The position numbers and the translations under genes are program-made. A stretch of 64,000 bases of DNA from Nostocoides sp. Soil756. Its GTDB lineage: Bacteria; Actinomycetota; Actinomycetes; Actinomycetales; Dermatophilaceae. This document shows, one piece after another, positions 10,482 to 18,918 of this stretch. Within the stretch, counting starts at the first letter, position 1. Each line of letters opens with the position of its first letter. The stretch spans positions 194,919 to 258,918 of the forward strand of contig NZ_LMSE01000002.1 of NCBI RefSeq assembly GCF_001428065.1, in the 5' to 3' direction. The notes beneath the pieces were generated by a model. That model searched no databases and was not told the DNA's origin. It saw only the letters and a program-made list of their open reading frames with translations.

Positions 10482-11408
10482 ATGCAGAGCACGACCACGA
10501 CGGTGACCACGGCCGACGACACCTCCCTCTTCACCCACCGCTGGCTCCCCGACGGTGAGCCGAAGGGGGTTGTGCAGATCGCCCACGGGATGGCCGAGCA
10601 CTCGGCCCGCTACGCCCGGGTCGCCGAGGCCCTCACCGCGGCCGGGTATGCCGTCTACGCGCACGACCACCGGGGGCACGGCCGCACCGCCGAGGCCGCC
10701 GACCACGGCTACTTCGCCGACCGCGACGGCTGGGCACGGGTCGTGGCCGACCTGCGCCAGGTCACCGACCACGCCCGCGCCGAGCACCCGGGGCTGCCGG
10801 TGTTCCTCCTCGGGCACTCGATGGGCTCCTTCCTGGCGCGCAGCTACGTCATCCAGGACTCCCACGACCTGGCCGGGCTGGTGCTGTCGGGCACCGCGGG
10901 CGACCCCGGAGCCCTCGGCAAGGTCGGCGCGGGCGTCGCGGCCGTGGAGGCGCGGCTGCGGGGGCGGCGGCACACCAGCAGCCTGCTCGACAAGCTGACC
11001 TTCGGGCAGTACAACGCCGCCTTCAAGCCCAACCGCACCGCCTTCGACTGGCTCAGCCGCGACGAGGCCGAGGTCGACGCCTACGTCGCCGACCCGCTGT
11101 GCGGCAACACCTTCACCTCGGGCTTCTTCGCCGACCTGCTGGGCGGCCTCGCCGGTATCAACGACCCCCAGCAGGTGGCGGGCGTACGTCGCGACCTGCC
11201 GGTGCTGCTGGTCTCGGGCGACCGCGACCCGGTGGGCGACGGCGGCAAGGGCCCGCGGGCCGTGGCGCAGGCCTACCGCGAGGCCGGCCTCACCGACGTC
11301 ACCTGCACGCTCTACCCCGAGGCCCGGCACGAGCTCTTCAACGAGACCAACCGCGACGAGGTGCTGACCGACGTCGTCACCTGGCTCGACGCGCACCTGC
11401 CCGGCTGA
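10482..11408 (+). CDS. Alpha/beta hydrolase, monoacylglycerol-lipase type
   Basis: A 308-residue cytoplasmic serine hydrolase. It shows the oxyanion motif AHGMAEHSARYARVA, the DHRGHGRT strand, the nucleophile elbow GHSMG (Ser113), an acid in SGDRDPVG and the catalytic histidine in EARHELFNE. This order and the HGMAEHS motif match the lysophospholipase/monoacylglycerol lipase subgroup (Hydrolase_4). It stands alone: 187 bases follow guaA and 68 precede murT. GAGGA six bases before the ATG is the ribosome site. The natural substrate is not deducible. Confidence 0.88.
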   Translation: MQSTTTTVTTADDTSLFTHRWLPDGEPKGVVQIAHGMAEHSARYARVAEALTAAGYAVYAHDHRGHGRTAEAADHGYFADRDGWARVVADLRQVTDHARAEHPGLPVFLLGHSMGSFLARSYVIQDSHDLAGLVLSGTAGDPGALGKVGAGVAAVEARLRGRRHTSSLLDKLTFGQYNAAFKPNRTAFDWLSRDEAEVDAYVADPLCGNTFTSGFFADLLGGLAGINDPQQVAGVRRDLPVLLVSGDRDPVGDGGKGPRAVAQAYREAGLTDVTCTLYPEARHELFNETNRDEVLTDVVTWLDAHLPG

Positions 11409-11464
11409 GCCCCACGCAGCGACCGCGCGGCAGGCCGGATGCGGGACACGCGCCCGGTCCTGGC

Positions 11465-11470
11465 TAGGGT
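11465..11470 (+). promoter_or_regulatory. -10 box, leaderless promoter of murT-gatD
   Basis: TAGGGT, 6 bases before GTG 11477. Confidence 0.55.
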
Positions 11471-11476
11471 TGCCCC

Positions 11477-12775
11477 GTGCTGAGAACGGCCGCCGCCGTC
11501 GTCGCGGGCAAGACCGCTCGAGCCCTCGCCCGTCGTCGGGGCGGTGGCTCGGCCTTCCCTGGGCTGGTAGCCGAGCGCATCCAGCCCCGCATCCTGCGCC
11601 GCTCGCTCTCATGCGTGCGCGGCGGCATCGTCGTGGTCAGCGGCACCAACGGCAAGACCACCACGACCAAGATGCTGGTCGCGGTGCTGCGGGCCCACGG
11701 GCGCAGCGTCTTCACCAATCCCACGGGCTCGAACTTCACCCGCGGCGTGCTCTCCGAGATGCTGCCGCAGCTGCCGCTCAGCGGCCGGCTGGTCAGCGAC
11801 ATGGTGGTCGTCGAGCTCGACGAGGCCCACGCCATGCGGTTCATCGACGAGGTGCCGCCCACCCACGCGCTGCTGCTCAACGTCGCGCGCGACCAGCTCG
11901 ACCGGTTCGCCGAGATCGACCACACCGCGGCCCTGCTGGCCCGCCTGGGCGCCGCGAGCACCGAGGGCGTCGTCGCCAACGCCGACGACCCGTTCATCGC
12001 CCGCGCCGCCGATGCGGTCGACGTGCCGGTGCGCTGGTTCGGCCTCGACGCCTCGATCGCCGACCGCCTGCCCGAGCTCACCGAGCACGACGCGCGCTTC
12101 GACGACGAGCCCGTCACCCGGCAGTACGGCCCCGGCGACGCCCGCCTGCGGCCGGTCGACGAGCGGGTGTTCGACATCGTCTTCGACGACGTCACGGTCG
12201 GCCCGGTCACGCTGCGCCAGCGCGGCCTGGCCGCCATGATCAACGCCACCGCGGCCACCACCACCGCCCGGATGCTGCTGGGTGAGGCCTTCGACGCCGC
12301 GACCGCCGCCACCGCGCTGGCCGCGGTGCAACCGCCGTTCGGGCGCGGCGAGGTCATCATCGTCGACGGCCAGCCGCTCGAGCTGGTGCTGGTGAAGAAC
12401 CCCGCCGGCTTCGGGGTGGCCCTCTCGACGTACGGCACCACCCCGGTCGCCACCATGATCGCCATCAACGACAACGACGCCGACGGCCGCGACGTGTCGT
12501 GGCTCTACGACGTGTCGTTCGCGTCGCTGCGCGAGCGGGGGGTGGCCGTCACCAGCGGCATGCGGGCCTACGACATGGCGCTCCGGCTGCACTACGACGA
12601 CGTGCACACCGGCCAGGTGGTGCCCGACCTCGACACCGCGCTCGACGCGTTCACGGCCGGGCACCCCGACGAGCCCAAGCGCATCTTCTGCACCTACACG
12701 GCGATGATGGCACTGCGCCGCACCCTGGCCGCCCGCCACGGCCTGGCCCAGTTCGGAGAGGACGGCCCGCAGTGA
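11477..12775 (+). CDS. murT: Lipid II isoglutaminyl synthase, Mur-ligase subunit MurT
   Basis: With GatD it amidates the D-glutamate of lipid II to D-isoglutamine, using ammonia from glutamine, at the inner face of the membrane. The 432-residue protein has the Mur ligase ATP loop SGTNGKTTTTK (around residues 55-65), the LNVARDQLDRFAEID central motif and a C-terminal DUF1727-type domain (VKNPAGF ... FCTYTAMM). Unusually, the middle region lacks the Cys4 zinc-ribbon known from staphylococcal and pneumococcal MurT: only two cysteines exist in the whole protein, near residue 46 and near the C-terminus. The following gene overlaps by 4 bases (GTGA), consistent with complex formation. Confidence 0.93.
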   Translation: MLRTAAAVVAGKTARALARRRGGGSAFPGLVAERIQPRILRRSLSCVRGGIVVVSGTNGKTTTTKMLVAVLRAHGRSVFTNPTGSNFTRGVLSEMLPQLPLSGRLVSDMVVVELDEAHAMRFIDEVPPTHALLLNVARDQLDRFAEIDHTAALLARLGAASTEGVVANADDPFIARAADAVDVPVRWFGLDASIADRLPELTEHDARFDDEPVTRQYGPGDARLRPVDERVFDIVFDDVTVGPVTLRQRGLAAMINATAATTTARMLLGEAFDAATAATALAAVQPPFGRGEVIIVDGQPLELVLVKNPAGFGVALSTYGTTPVATMIAINDNDADGRDVSWLYDVSFASLRERGVAVTSGMRAYDMALRLHYDDVHTGQVVPDLDTALDAFTAGHPDEPKRIFCTYTAMMALRRTLAARHGLAQFGEDGPQ

Positions 12776-13533
12776 GCACCGAGGTCCTCGAGCCCGCCGG
12801 CCCCAGCAAGGGCACCATCACCCTCGTCCACCTCTACCCGCGCGAGATGAGCATCTACGGCGACCGCGGCAACACCCACGCGCTCGCGAGCCGCATCCGC
12901 CGGCACGGCTACACCGCCGAGGTCGTGCTGCACGACCCGGGCGACGACTTCCGGCACGACGCCCACCTGTTCATGGGCGGTGGCGGCCAGGACTCGGGGC
13001 AGGCCCGCGTCGAGGCCGACCTCGGGGCCGTCGGCCCCACCCTGCAGGCGATGGCGCGCGACGGGGTGCCGATGCTCGTCATCTGCGGGATGTACCAGCT
13101 GTTCGGGAACTCCTTCCACACCGTCACCGGCCAGGTGCTGCCCGGGCTCGGCATCCTCGACGTCACCACCCGCGGCAACGACCGCCGGATGATCGGGCCG
13201 GTGTGCCTCGAGACCGAGTACGGCCGGGTCGTCGGCTACGAGAACCACTCCGGCTCGACGGTGCTGGGGGAGGGGCAGCAGCCGTTCGGGCGGGTCCTGT
13301 CCGGGCACGGCAACAACGGCGAGGACGGCCTCGAGGGCGCGCGCACCCTGAACGTCATCGGCACCTACCTGCACGGCCCCCTGCTGCCGGCCAACCCGAT
13401 GGTCTCCGACGCCCTCATCGCGGTGGCGGCCGAGCGCGCCACCGGGCGGCCGTTCGAGCCCGAGCCGATGAGCGACCCGCTGGCCGACGAGGCCCGCGAG
13501 CGCCAGGTACGCCGCCTCATCGGCCACCGCTGA
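12772..13533 (+). CDS. gatD: Lipid II isoglutaminyl synthase, glutaminase subunit GatD
   Basis: A 253-residue class I glutamine amidotransferase of the CobB/CobQ type that supplies ammonia to MurT. The catalytic cysteine lies in MLVICGMYQLF (Cys105) and the catalytic histidine in TYLHGPLLPANP (His201), the positions expected from S. aureus GatD. The N-terminal LVHLYPREMSIYGDRGN and the MGGGGQDSGQ loop are family hallmarks. GTG overlaps the murT stop by 4 bases. No promoter of its own is visible. Confidence 0.94.
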   Translation: MSTEVLEPAGPSKGTITLVHLYPREMSIYGDRGNTHALASRIRRHGYTAEVVLHDPGDDFRHDAHLFMGGGGQDSGQARVEADLGAVGPTLQAMARDGVPMLVICGMYQLFGNSFHTVTGQVLPGLGILDVTTRGNDRRMIGPVCLETEYGRVVGYENHSGSTVLGEGQQPFGRVLSGHGNNGEDGLEGARTLNVIGTYLHGPLLPANPMVSDALIAVAAERATGRPFEPEPMSDPLADEARERQVRRLIGHR

Positions 13534-13557
13534 CCTCCAACTTTCTCGCCCGGTGCG

Positions 13558-13608
13558 GGAACCTTCACCTGGACCCCGGAACGGTTCCGTTGCCCCACTG
13601 AAGGTTCC
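13558..13608. repeat. Nested palindrome between gatD and the M18 peptidase gene
   Basis: Outer arms GGAACCTTCA (13558-13567) and TGAAGGTTCC (13599-13608) enclose a second palindrome CGGAACGGTTCCG (13577-13589). It could serve as terminator for murT-gatD or as an operator; it is not a copy of the dispersed element seen elsewhere. Confidence 0.6.
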
Positions 13609-13717
13609 GGTGCCCGAGCCCCCCGACCGGCCGGCGTACCCCCTCCGCCCGCCCCCGCACCTCGCCCCACGGCCGGCCACCGCGGCGCCCGGCCGGGAGC
13701 CCCCATCGCGCGGATGC

Positions 13718-13723
13718 CAGGAT
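13718..13723 (+). promoter_or_regulatory. -10 box, leaderless promoter of the M18 aminopeptidase gene
   Basis: CAGGAT, 6 bases before GTG 13730. Confidence 0.45.
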
Positions 13724-13729
13724 GGCGGG

Positions 13730-14986
13730 GTGAGCACCGCCGACACCATCGCCGCCGAGTTCGCCCAGTACGTCACCGCCTCGCCCACGGCCTTCCACGC
13801 CGCCGCGGTCGCCCGCGACCGTCTCGTGGCCGCCGGCTTCACCGCCCTCGACGAGCACGAGGCCTGGCCCACCACACCGGGCGGCTACGTGGTGGTCCGC
13901 GACGGCGCGGTCATCGCGTGGCGGCTGCCGGAGGGCGCCGGCCCCACGACCCCGTGGCGCATCCTGGGCGCGCACACCGACAGCCCCGGCTTCCGCCTCA
14001 AGCCCACGCCCGTGGTGCGCAGCCACGGCTGGGAGCAGCTCAACGTCGAGGTCTACGGCGGTCCGCTCGTGGCCACCTGGTTCGACCGCGACCTGGCGCT
14101 GGCGGGCCGGGTCGTGCGCCCCGACGGCCGCGTCGAGCTGGTCGCCAGCGGCGCGGTGGCGCGCATCCCCAACCTGGCCATCCACCTCGACCGCAACGGC
14201 GACACCGGCAGCAACCTCGACCGCCAGCGCCACCTGCTGCCGGTTGTGGGCACCGGGCTCGACGACCGCTCCGGTGCCGACGCGGTGCTGCGCGACCTGC
14301 TCGGCGACGCCGTGGCCTGGGACCTGTTCGTCGCCGACACCCAGGCGCCCGCCCGCATCGGGGCCGGGGACGCGTTCCTGGCCTCGGGCCGGATGGACAA
14401 CCTCACCAGCGTGCACGCCGGCCTGGCCGGGCTGCTGGCCGCCCCCGCCGACACCGGGCACATCCCGGTGCTGGCCGCCTTCGACCACGAGGAGGTCGGC
14501 TCGGCCAGTCCGACCGGCGCGGGGGGCCCGTTCCTCGAGGACGTCCTGGGCCGGGTCCGCGAGGGCCTGGGCGCCGGCACGTCGGATGCCGCCCGCTCGG
14601 CAAGGGGCTCCTGGCTGCTGTCGAGCGACGCCGGGCACCTGGTGCACCCGAGCTACGCCGAGAAGCACGACCCCACCAACCGGCCCCGGCCCGGCGGCGG
14701 CCCGCTCCTCAAGATCAGCGCGAGCCAGCGCTACATGACCGACGCCCGCGGCGAGGCCCTGTTCGCGGCCGCGTGCGAGAGCGCCGGCGTGCCGTGGCAG
14801 CCGTTCGTCAACACCAACACCATCCCGGGCGGCTCGACCATCGGGCCCATCGCGGCGACCCGGCTCGGCATCCCGACCGTCGACGTGGGCGTGGGCCTGC
14901 TGTCGATGCACTCGGCCCGCGAGCTGGTGCACGTCGACGACCTCGCGGCCCTGCACGGGGCGGTCGCGGCCTTCCTCGCGGGCTGA
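13730..14986 (+). CDS. M18 family aminopeptidase
   Basis: 418 residues. M18 enzymes are cytoplasmic dizinc aminopeptidases that prefer acidic N-terminal residues and form large tetrahedral dodecamers. Metal and catalytic motifs are visible: GAHTDSPGFRLKP, DDRSGADAV/DNLTS (bridging aspartate in SGRMDNLTS), FDHEEVGSAS (general-base Glu-Glu) and a C-terminal histidine in SMHSARELVHVDD. The length fits bacterial members. The GTG is preferred for the CAGGAT box 6 bases upstream and because the family start STADTIAAEFAQYV follows. It converges with the flippase-like gene; 34 bases separate the stops. Confidence 0.93.
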   Translation: MSTADTIAAEFAQYVTASPTAFHAAAVARDRLVAAGFTALDEHEAWPTTPGGYVVVRDGAVIAWRLPEGAGPTTPWRILGAHTDSPGFRLKPTPVVRSHGWEQLNVEVYGGPLVATWFDRDLALAGRVVRPDGRVELVASGAVARIPNLAIHLDRNGDTGSNLDRQRHLLPVVGTGLDDRSGADAVLRDLLGDAVAWDLFVADTQAPARIGAGDAFLASGRMDNLTSVHAGLAGLLAAPADTGHIPVLAAFDHEEVGSASPTGAGGPFLEDVLGRVREGLGAGTSDAARSARGSWLLSSDAGHLVHPSYAEKHDPTNRPRPGGGPLLKISASQRYMTDARGEALFAAACESAGVPWQPFVNTNTIPGGSTIGPIAATRLGIPTVDVGVGLLSMHSARELVHVDDLAALHGAVAAFLAG

Positions 14987-15020
14987 CCGCGCGAAGGACA
15001 CGTCAGCGCGGGAGGTGCCG

Positions 15021-16205
15021 TCAGCGCGGTGCTGCCCCGGAGCGCGGCACCGCCTCCGGAGGCACCTCCGGGCTCGGGTCGCCCTCGCCGGCCGGGGCGG
15101 CGCCGGCGTCGCGGAGCAGGTCGGGGACGGTGACCGGCCGGGCCGCCGCCAGGGTGGGTTCGGTGCCCTCCTCGGGCGGCTCGACCTTGGTGCTCAGCGA
15201 CCACAACAGCCAGCCCAGCCCGCCCAGGGGGACCTCCATCAGGTGGGTGAGGATCGAGAACAGCACCACGCCCGCCGACGCCGCGGCCGGGTCGGCGCCC
15301 CAGCCGACCAGCACGATCGTGGTGGTGGCCTCGGTGACGCCCACCCCGCCCGGGGTGATGCCCACGGCGCTCAGGAGCCGGCCGATGGCGTAGGCCGCGA
15401 AGAGCAGGTTCAGGGCCAGCCCGACCCCCGTCTGGCGCATGACCAGGACGAAGAGCAGGTAGTAGATCCCGAAGAACCCGATCATCCCCAGCGTCATGGA
15501 CCACCAGCGCCACCGGACGACGTCGATGATGCGGGCCCGCAGGTCGGTCACGAGGGCGGCGACCGACATCGCCGAATGCGGTCGGCGGCGGCGCACCAGT
15601 GGCCCCACGACCCGGTCGATGAGGGCACCGATGCGCTGGGCGACCCGTTCGCTGGCCATCATCCCGGCGACGGCGGCGATGATGCCCAGCCCGGTGAGGG
15701 AGCCGGCGACGGCGAGGTCGACCAGGGCCTGCGGGAGGGTGACCCCGCCGATCATCAGCAGCAGGATGGCGACGACGGGCACGGCGATGCGGGCCAGCAC
15801 GTTCCAGACGCCGGTGACGATGGCCGACGTGGACGTGGCCCGCCGCGAGAAGCCCCACGAGCGGCAGATGGCGTAGGTGGCGGCCAGCCCGACCGCGCCC
15901 CCGCCGGGCAGCAGGTTCGAGACCGACGACCCGCACAGGTTGATGACCAGCGCCTTGCCGTGGCTGAGCCCGCGCAGCGACCCGGTGAAGGTGAAGGTGT
16001 AGGAGTACAGCCCGAGCAGCATCAGGGCCTGCAGGCCGATGGCGACCTGCGGCGGGACGCCGCGGATCACGGCCCAGATGGCGCCCCACGAGGTCTGGGC
16101 GAAGTACGGCAGCCCCCAGGCCAGCAGCACGACGGCCAGCGTCATCCCCACCCCGAACTGGAGCAGCTGGCGGGCGTGGGTGGGCACGGCGACGGGGATC
16201 TTCAC
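15021..16205 (-). CDS. Flippase-like / lysylphosphatidylglycerol-synthase-type membrane protein (UPF0104)
   Basis: 394 residues with about eight hydrophobic segments, matching the membrane domain of MprF and the stand-alone UPF0104/AglD2 family. The hallmark NLLPGGGAVGLAATYAICRSWG is split by family motifs; ITPGGVGVTEATTTIVLVGWG near residue 300 is the second signature. There is no soluble lysyltransferase domain, so it is a putative lipid flippase or lipid-handling protein rather than an aminoacyl-lipid synthase. The C-terminus is a Pro/Glu-rich cytoplasmic tail. GTG overlaps the PIG-L stop by 4 bases, so the two are co-translated. Its partner and the divergent glycosyltransferase suggest a role in making or moving a glycolipid. 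Confidence 0.85.
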   Translation of the reverse strand: MKIPVAVPTHARQLLQFGVGMTLAVVLLAWGLPYFAQTSWGAIWAVIRGVPPQVAIGLQALMLLGLYSYTFTFTGSLRGLSHGKALVINLCGSSVSNLLPGGGAVGLAATYAICRSWGFSRRATSTSAIVTGVWNVLARIAVPVVAILLLMIGGVTLPQALVDLAVAGSLTGLGIIAAVAGMMASERVAQRIGALIDRVVGPLVRRRRPHSAMSVAALVTDLRARIIDVVRWRWWSMTLGMIGFFGIYYLLFVLVMRQTGVGLALNLLFAAYAIGRLLSAVGITPGGVGVTEATTTIVLVGWGADPAAASAGVVLFSILTHLMEVPLGGLGWLLWSLSTKVEPPEEGTEPTLAAARPVTVPDLLRDAGAAPAGEGDPSPEVPPEAVPRSGAAPR

Positions 16206-17050
16206 GGCAGCCCCTCGAAGATGTCCCTGCTCACGATGCCCCCCGGTGGTCTGGTCGGGTCGCGGAACCACTCGCGTCCGAAGACCAGATCGTAGAGCGG
16301 GCGGGGGATGCGCAGGAAGGCCGCGAGGGTGCGGTCCCCCGTCTGGGTCCCCTCGCCCGGCGCGAACGCGCCGGCGCCCCCTGTCTGGGACGCGTGCGCA
16401 CGCATCGACGCCCGCTTGGCCGGGACGTGGCGGCGGACGTCGATGCGATGGGTGATGTCGGCCCGCGCGGTGAACGCCCGCTCGAAGCTCGCGGGGTCGA
16501 ACTCGGCCGGGAAGCGGTAGACCCGGCCCACCGCCCGGATGGCGCGCACGATGGTGTCGCGAGGGACCGTGGCCTCCAGGACCCGCGAGGTGCCGGCGAT
16601 CTCGGCGGCCCGGGCGGCGACCTCGTGGACGCGCCGGTGGTCGCGGTGGCCGTAGCCGCCGTTGGCGTCGTAGGAGAGCAGGACGTCGGCGCGCTCGGTG
16701 CGCAGCACGGCGGCGAGGCGCTCGGCGGCCTCCTCGAGCGGGGCTCGACAGAAGCGGGTGAGCCCGGGAGCGTCCGGCTCGGGCTGGGCGCCACTGCCGC
16801 TGTCGGCGTAGCCGAGCCACTCCAGCCGCGCGACCCCGAGGGCCGCGGCCGAGCGCTCGGCCTCGCGCAGCCGCAGCCGCCCGAGGCCGTCGTCACGGCG
16901 GAGGTCGTCGGCCGCGAGCCCGGCCCCGCCGTCGGTGGCCAGCACCAGGACGACCCGGTGGCCCTCGGCCGCCGCGCGGGCCATCGTGCCCGCGGTGAGC
17001 AGGGCCTCGTCGTCGGGGTGGGCGTGGAACGCCACCAGGGTTCGGGACAT
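16202..17050 (-). CDS. PIG-L / LmbE family zinc N-deacetylase
   Basis: 282 residues. PIG-L enzymes remove acetyl groups from N-acetylglucosamine-type sugars (MshB, Mca, GlcNAc-PI deacetylase). The zinc site is plain: AFHAHPDDEALLTAGT at the N-terminus, DGGAG, and the GYGHRDHRRVHE histidines around residue 138. The C-terminal extension (FAPGEGTQTGDRTLAAF ... FGREWFRDP) is typical of the actinobacterial subgroup. It could act on a GlcNAc-containing lipid made by the divergent glycosyltransferase. A mycothiol role (MshB) is less likely, since no mycothiol partner is near. A GAGGAT box 8 bases before the ATG is a weak leaderless signal. Confidence 0.88.
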   Translation of the reverse strand: MSRTLVAFHAHPDDEALLTAGTMARAAAEGHRVVLVLATDGGAGLAADDLRRDDGLGRLRLREAERSAAALGVARLEWLGYADSGSGAQPEPDAPGLTRFCRAPLEEAAERLAAVLRTERADVLLSYDANGGYGHRDHRRVHEVAARAAEIAGTSRVLEATVPRDTIVRAIRAVGRVYRFPAEFDPASFERAFTARADITHRIDVRRHVPAKRASMRAHASQTGGAGAFAPGEGTQTGDRTLAAFLRIPRPLYDLVFGREWFRDPTRPPGGIVSRDIFEGLP

Positions 17051-17086
17051 CGTGGCCCATCCTCGCGCATGGCAGGGTGGACCCTC

Positions 17087-18229
17087 GTGAAGGTCGCCCT
17101 CCTGTCGGACTGCTACCCGCCCCGGCTGGGCGGCATCGAGCGCCAGGTGCACGACCTGGCGCACCACCTCGCGGCGGCGGGGCACACCGTCGAGGTGTTC
17201 ACGGCGACGGCCGGGCCGGCCGGTGAGCGCGGCGGAGCGAGCACCGTCGAGGCCGAGGCGGGGAGCCACGGCGTGCGGGTGCACCGGATGGCGCTGGCCC
17301 TGCCGGGGGGCGTGCCGGTCAACCCCTTCGCGGCGCCCGAGGTACGCCGGCGGCTCGACGCGGGGGGCTTCGACGTGGCGCACGCGCACCTGGGGGTCGT
17401 GAGCCCGTTCGCGTCCGACCTCGTGGGCGTCGCCCTGGCGGCGGGCCTTCCGGTGGCGGCGACCTTCCACTGCGTGCTGGGGCCCGCGCTGCCCGCGGTG
17501 CGTCTGGCCGGGTCGGTGCGTCGTTGGGCGCGCCGGGGGGTGGCGCTCAGCGCGGTGTCGCGGATGGCGGCCGACCAGGTCGCCCGGGCGGCCGGCGGTG
17601 CCGACGTGGCTGAGGTGGCGGTGCTCAACAACGGCATCGACGTCGGCTGGTGGGCGCCCGCGGCGGTGCGTCCGCAGCGCGAGGACGTGCACGTCGTCAC
17701 GGCGATGCGGTTGGTGTCGCGCAAGCGCCCGCTGTCCCTGCTCGCCGCCCTGCATCGGGCCCGGGCCCTGCTCGACCCGGCGGTCCCGTTGCGGGCGACG
17801 ATCGCGGGTGAGGGGCCGCAGCGCCGCGCTATGGAGGCGTTCCTGCGGGCGCGGGGGATGGGCTGGGTCGCGCTGCCGGGTCGGCTCGACCGCGAGGGGC
17901 TGCGAGCGCTGCACCACGACGGCGACCTGTACGTGTCGGCGGCCCGGCTCGAGGCGTTCGGCATCGCGGCCCTCGAGGCCCGGGTCGCCGGGCTGCCGGT
18001 GGTGGCGCCGCGGGGGACCGGGGTCGACGACATCGTGGCCCACGGGGTCGACGGGCTGCTCGTCGACGGTGACGAGGAGCTGGCCGTGGCGGTGGCGGGG
18101 CTGGCCGCCGACCGGGCCCGGCGCGAGGGGATGCAGGCTCATCTGCTGGCCGTGGCGCCCCGGCAGGCGTGGCCCGCCACGGTCGCGGCGACCCTGGCCG
18201 AGTACCGGCGGGCCGGGGCGCCCTCGTGA
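17087..18229 (+). CDS. GT4 family glycosyltransferase
   Basis: A 380-residue GT-B fold enzyme. N-terminal motif KVALLSDCYPPRLGGIERQV with the glycine-rich acceptor loop; C-terminal GT4 donor site with RLVSRKRPLSLL, the EGPQR block and the EX7E motif LEAFGIAALEARVAGLPVVA. Such enzymes transfer a sugar from a nucleotide donor with retention, often to lipid or envelope acceptors. The start is either GTG 17087, preferred because it gives MKVALLSDCYPP and has CAGGGT 8 bases upstream, or ATG 17069. It diverges from PIG-L by 36 bases and overlaps the Nudix gene by 4. Donor and acceptor are unknown. Confidence 0.9.
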   Translation: MKVALLSDCYPPRLGGIERQVHDLAHHLAAAGHTVEVFTATAGPAGERGGASTVEAEAGSHGVRVHRMALALPGGVPVNPFAAPEVRRRLDAGGFDVAHAHLGVVSPFASDLVGVALAAGLPVAATFHCVLGPALPAVRLAGSVRRWARRGVALSAVSRMAADQVARAAGGADVAEVAVLNNGIDVGWWAPAAVRPQREDVHVVTAMRLVSRKRPLSLLAALHRARALLDPAVPLRATIAGEGPQRRAMEAFLRARGMGWVALPGRLDREGLRALHHDGDLYVSAARLEAFGIAALEARVAGLPVVAPRGTGVDDIVAHGVDGLLVDGDEELAVAVAGLAADRARREGMQAHLLAVAPRQAWPATVAATLAEYRRAGAPS

Positions 18230-18918
18230 TCACCGTCGTGGGGCGGTCCGCCGAGGTGGAGGTCGTGCGCTTCGTCCTCGCGCACGGCGAGGACCCGCGG
18301 GCCGGGCTGCTCGCCCGGGGATGGGCCGCCGGGGCGGTCCGTGCGCAGGGGGTGCTCGGCGCCCTGGTCCTGGCGTTCGAGGTCGAGCGGGCCGACCCGC
18401 CCGGGGAGGCCGCCCGCACCCGGCCCCAGGGCCCGGGTCTGGGGGCGGTCGAGCGCCGGGGCGTGGTGCCACGCCAGCGCGTCGCGGCCTACGCCGTCGT
18501 CGTGGCCGACGGAGCGCTCCTGCTGACCCAGCTGTCGTCGGCCACCGGGGCCGGCGGCCGGTGGAACCTGCCCGGCGGCGGGGTCGACGACGGCGAGTCC
18601 CCGGCGGACGCCGTCGTGCGCGAGGTGACCGAGGAGACCGGACAGCTGGTGGTCGACGTCCGGCTCCGCGAGGTGATGACCCAGCACTGGGTCGGCCGCT
18701 CCCCCCGGGGTGCCGAGGACTACCACGCCGTGCGGCTGCTGCACACGGCCCGCTGCCCGCAGCCGTCGCCCCCGGTGGTGCACGACGTGGGCGGCTCGAC
18801 CTCGGCGGCCCGCTGGGTGCCGTGGGACGAGCTGGGGGCGGTCCCCGTGGTGGCGAGCGTACCGGCGGCGGTCCGGGCGGCCGGCCTGCCCTGGGACCAC
18901 GCGTGGCCTCAGTCCTGA
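18226..18918 (+). CDS. Nudix hydrolase domain protein
   Basis: 230 residues. The Nudix box is complete around residues 116-138 (GGVDDGESPADAVV followed by REVTEETG). The first ~80 residues are an Arg/Ala-rich extension unlike a Nudix fold, ending at the VAAYAVVVADGALLLTQLS strand where the domain starts. Nudix enzymes hydrolyse nucleoside diphosphates linked to other groups; a nucleotide-sugar or damaged nucleotide substrate is possible given the adjacent glycosyltransferase. GTG overlaps the GT4 stop (GTGA). The end overlaps a convergent small gene by 10 bases. Confidence 0.88.
   Translation: MITVVGRSAEVEVVRFVLAHGEDPRAGLLARGWAAGAVRAQGVLGALVLAFEVERADPPGEAARTRPQGPGLGAVERRGVVPRQRVAAYAVVVADGALLLTQLSSATGAGGRWNLPGGGVDDGESPADAVVREVTEETGQLVVDVRLREVMTQHWVGRSPRGAEDYHAVRLLHTARCPQPSPPVVHDVGGSTSAARWVPWDELGAVPVVASVPAAVRAAGLPWDHAWPQS

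Noticed and set aside
16202..17050. PIG-L protein as mycothiol deacetylase MshB
   Set aside because: The zinc motif alone does not separate MshB from other PIG-L enzymes, and no mycothiol gene is adjacent.
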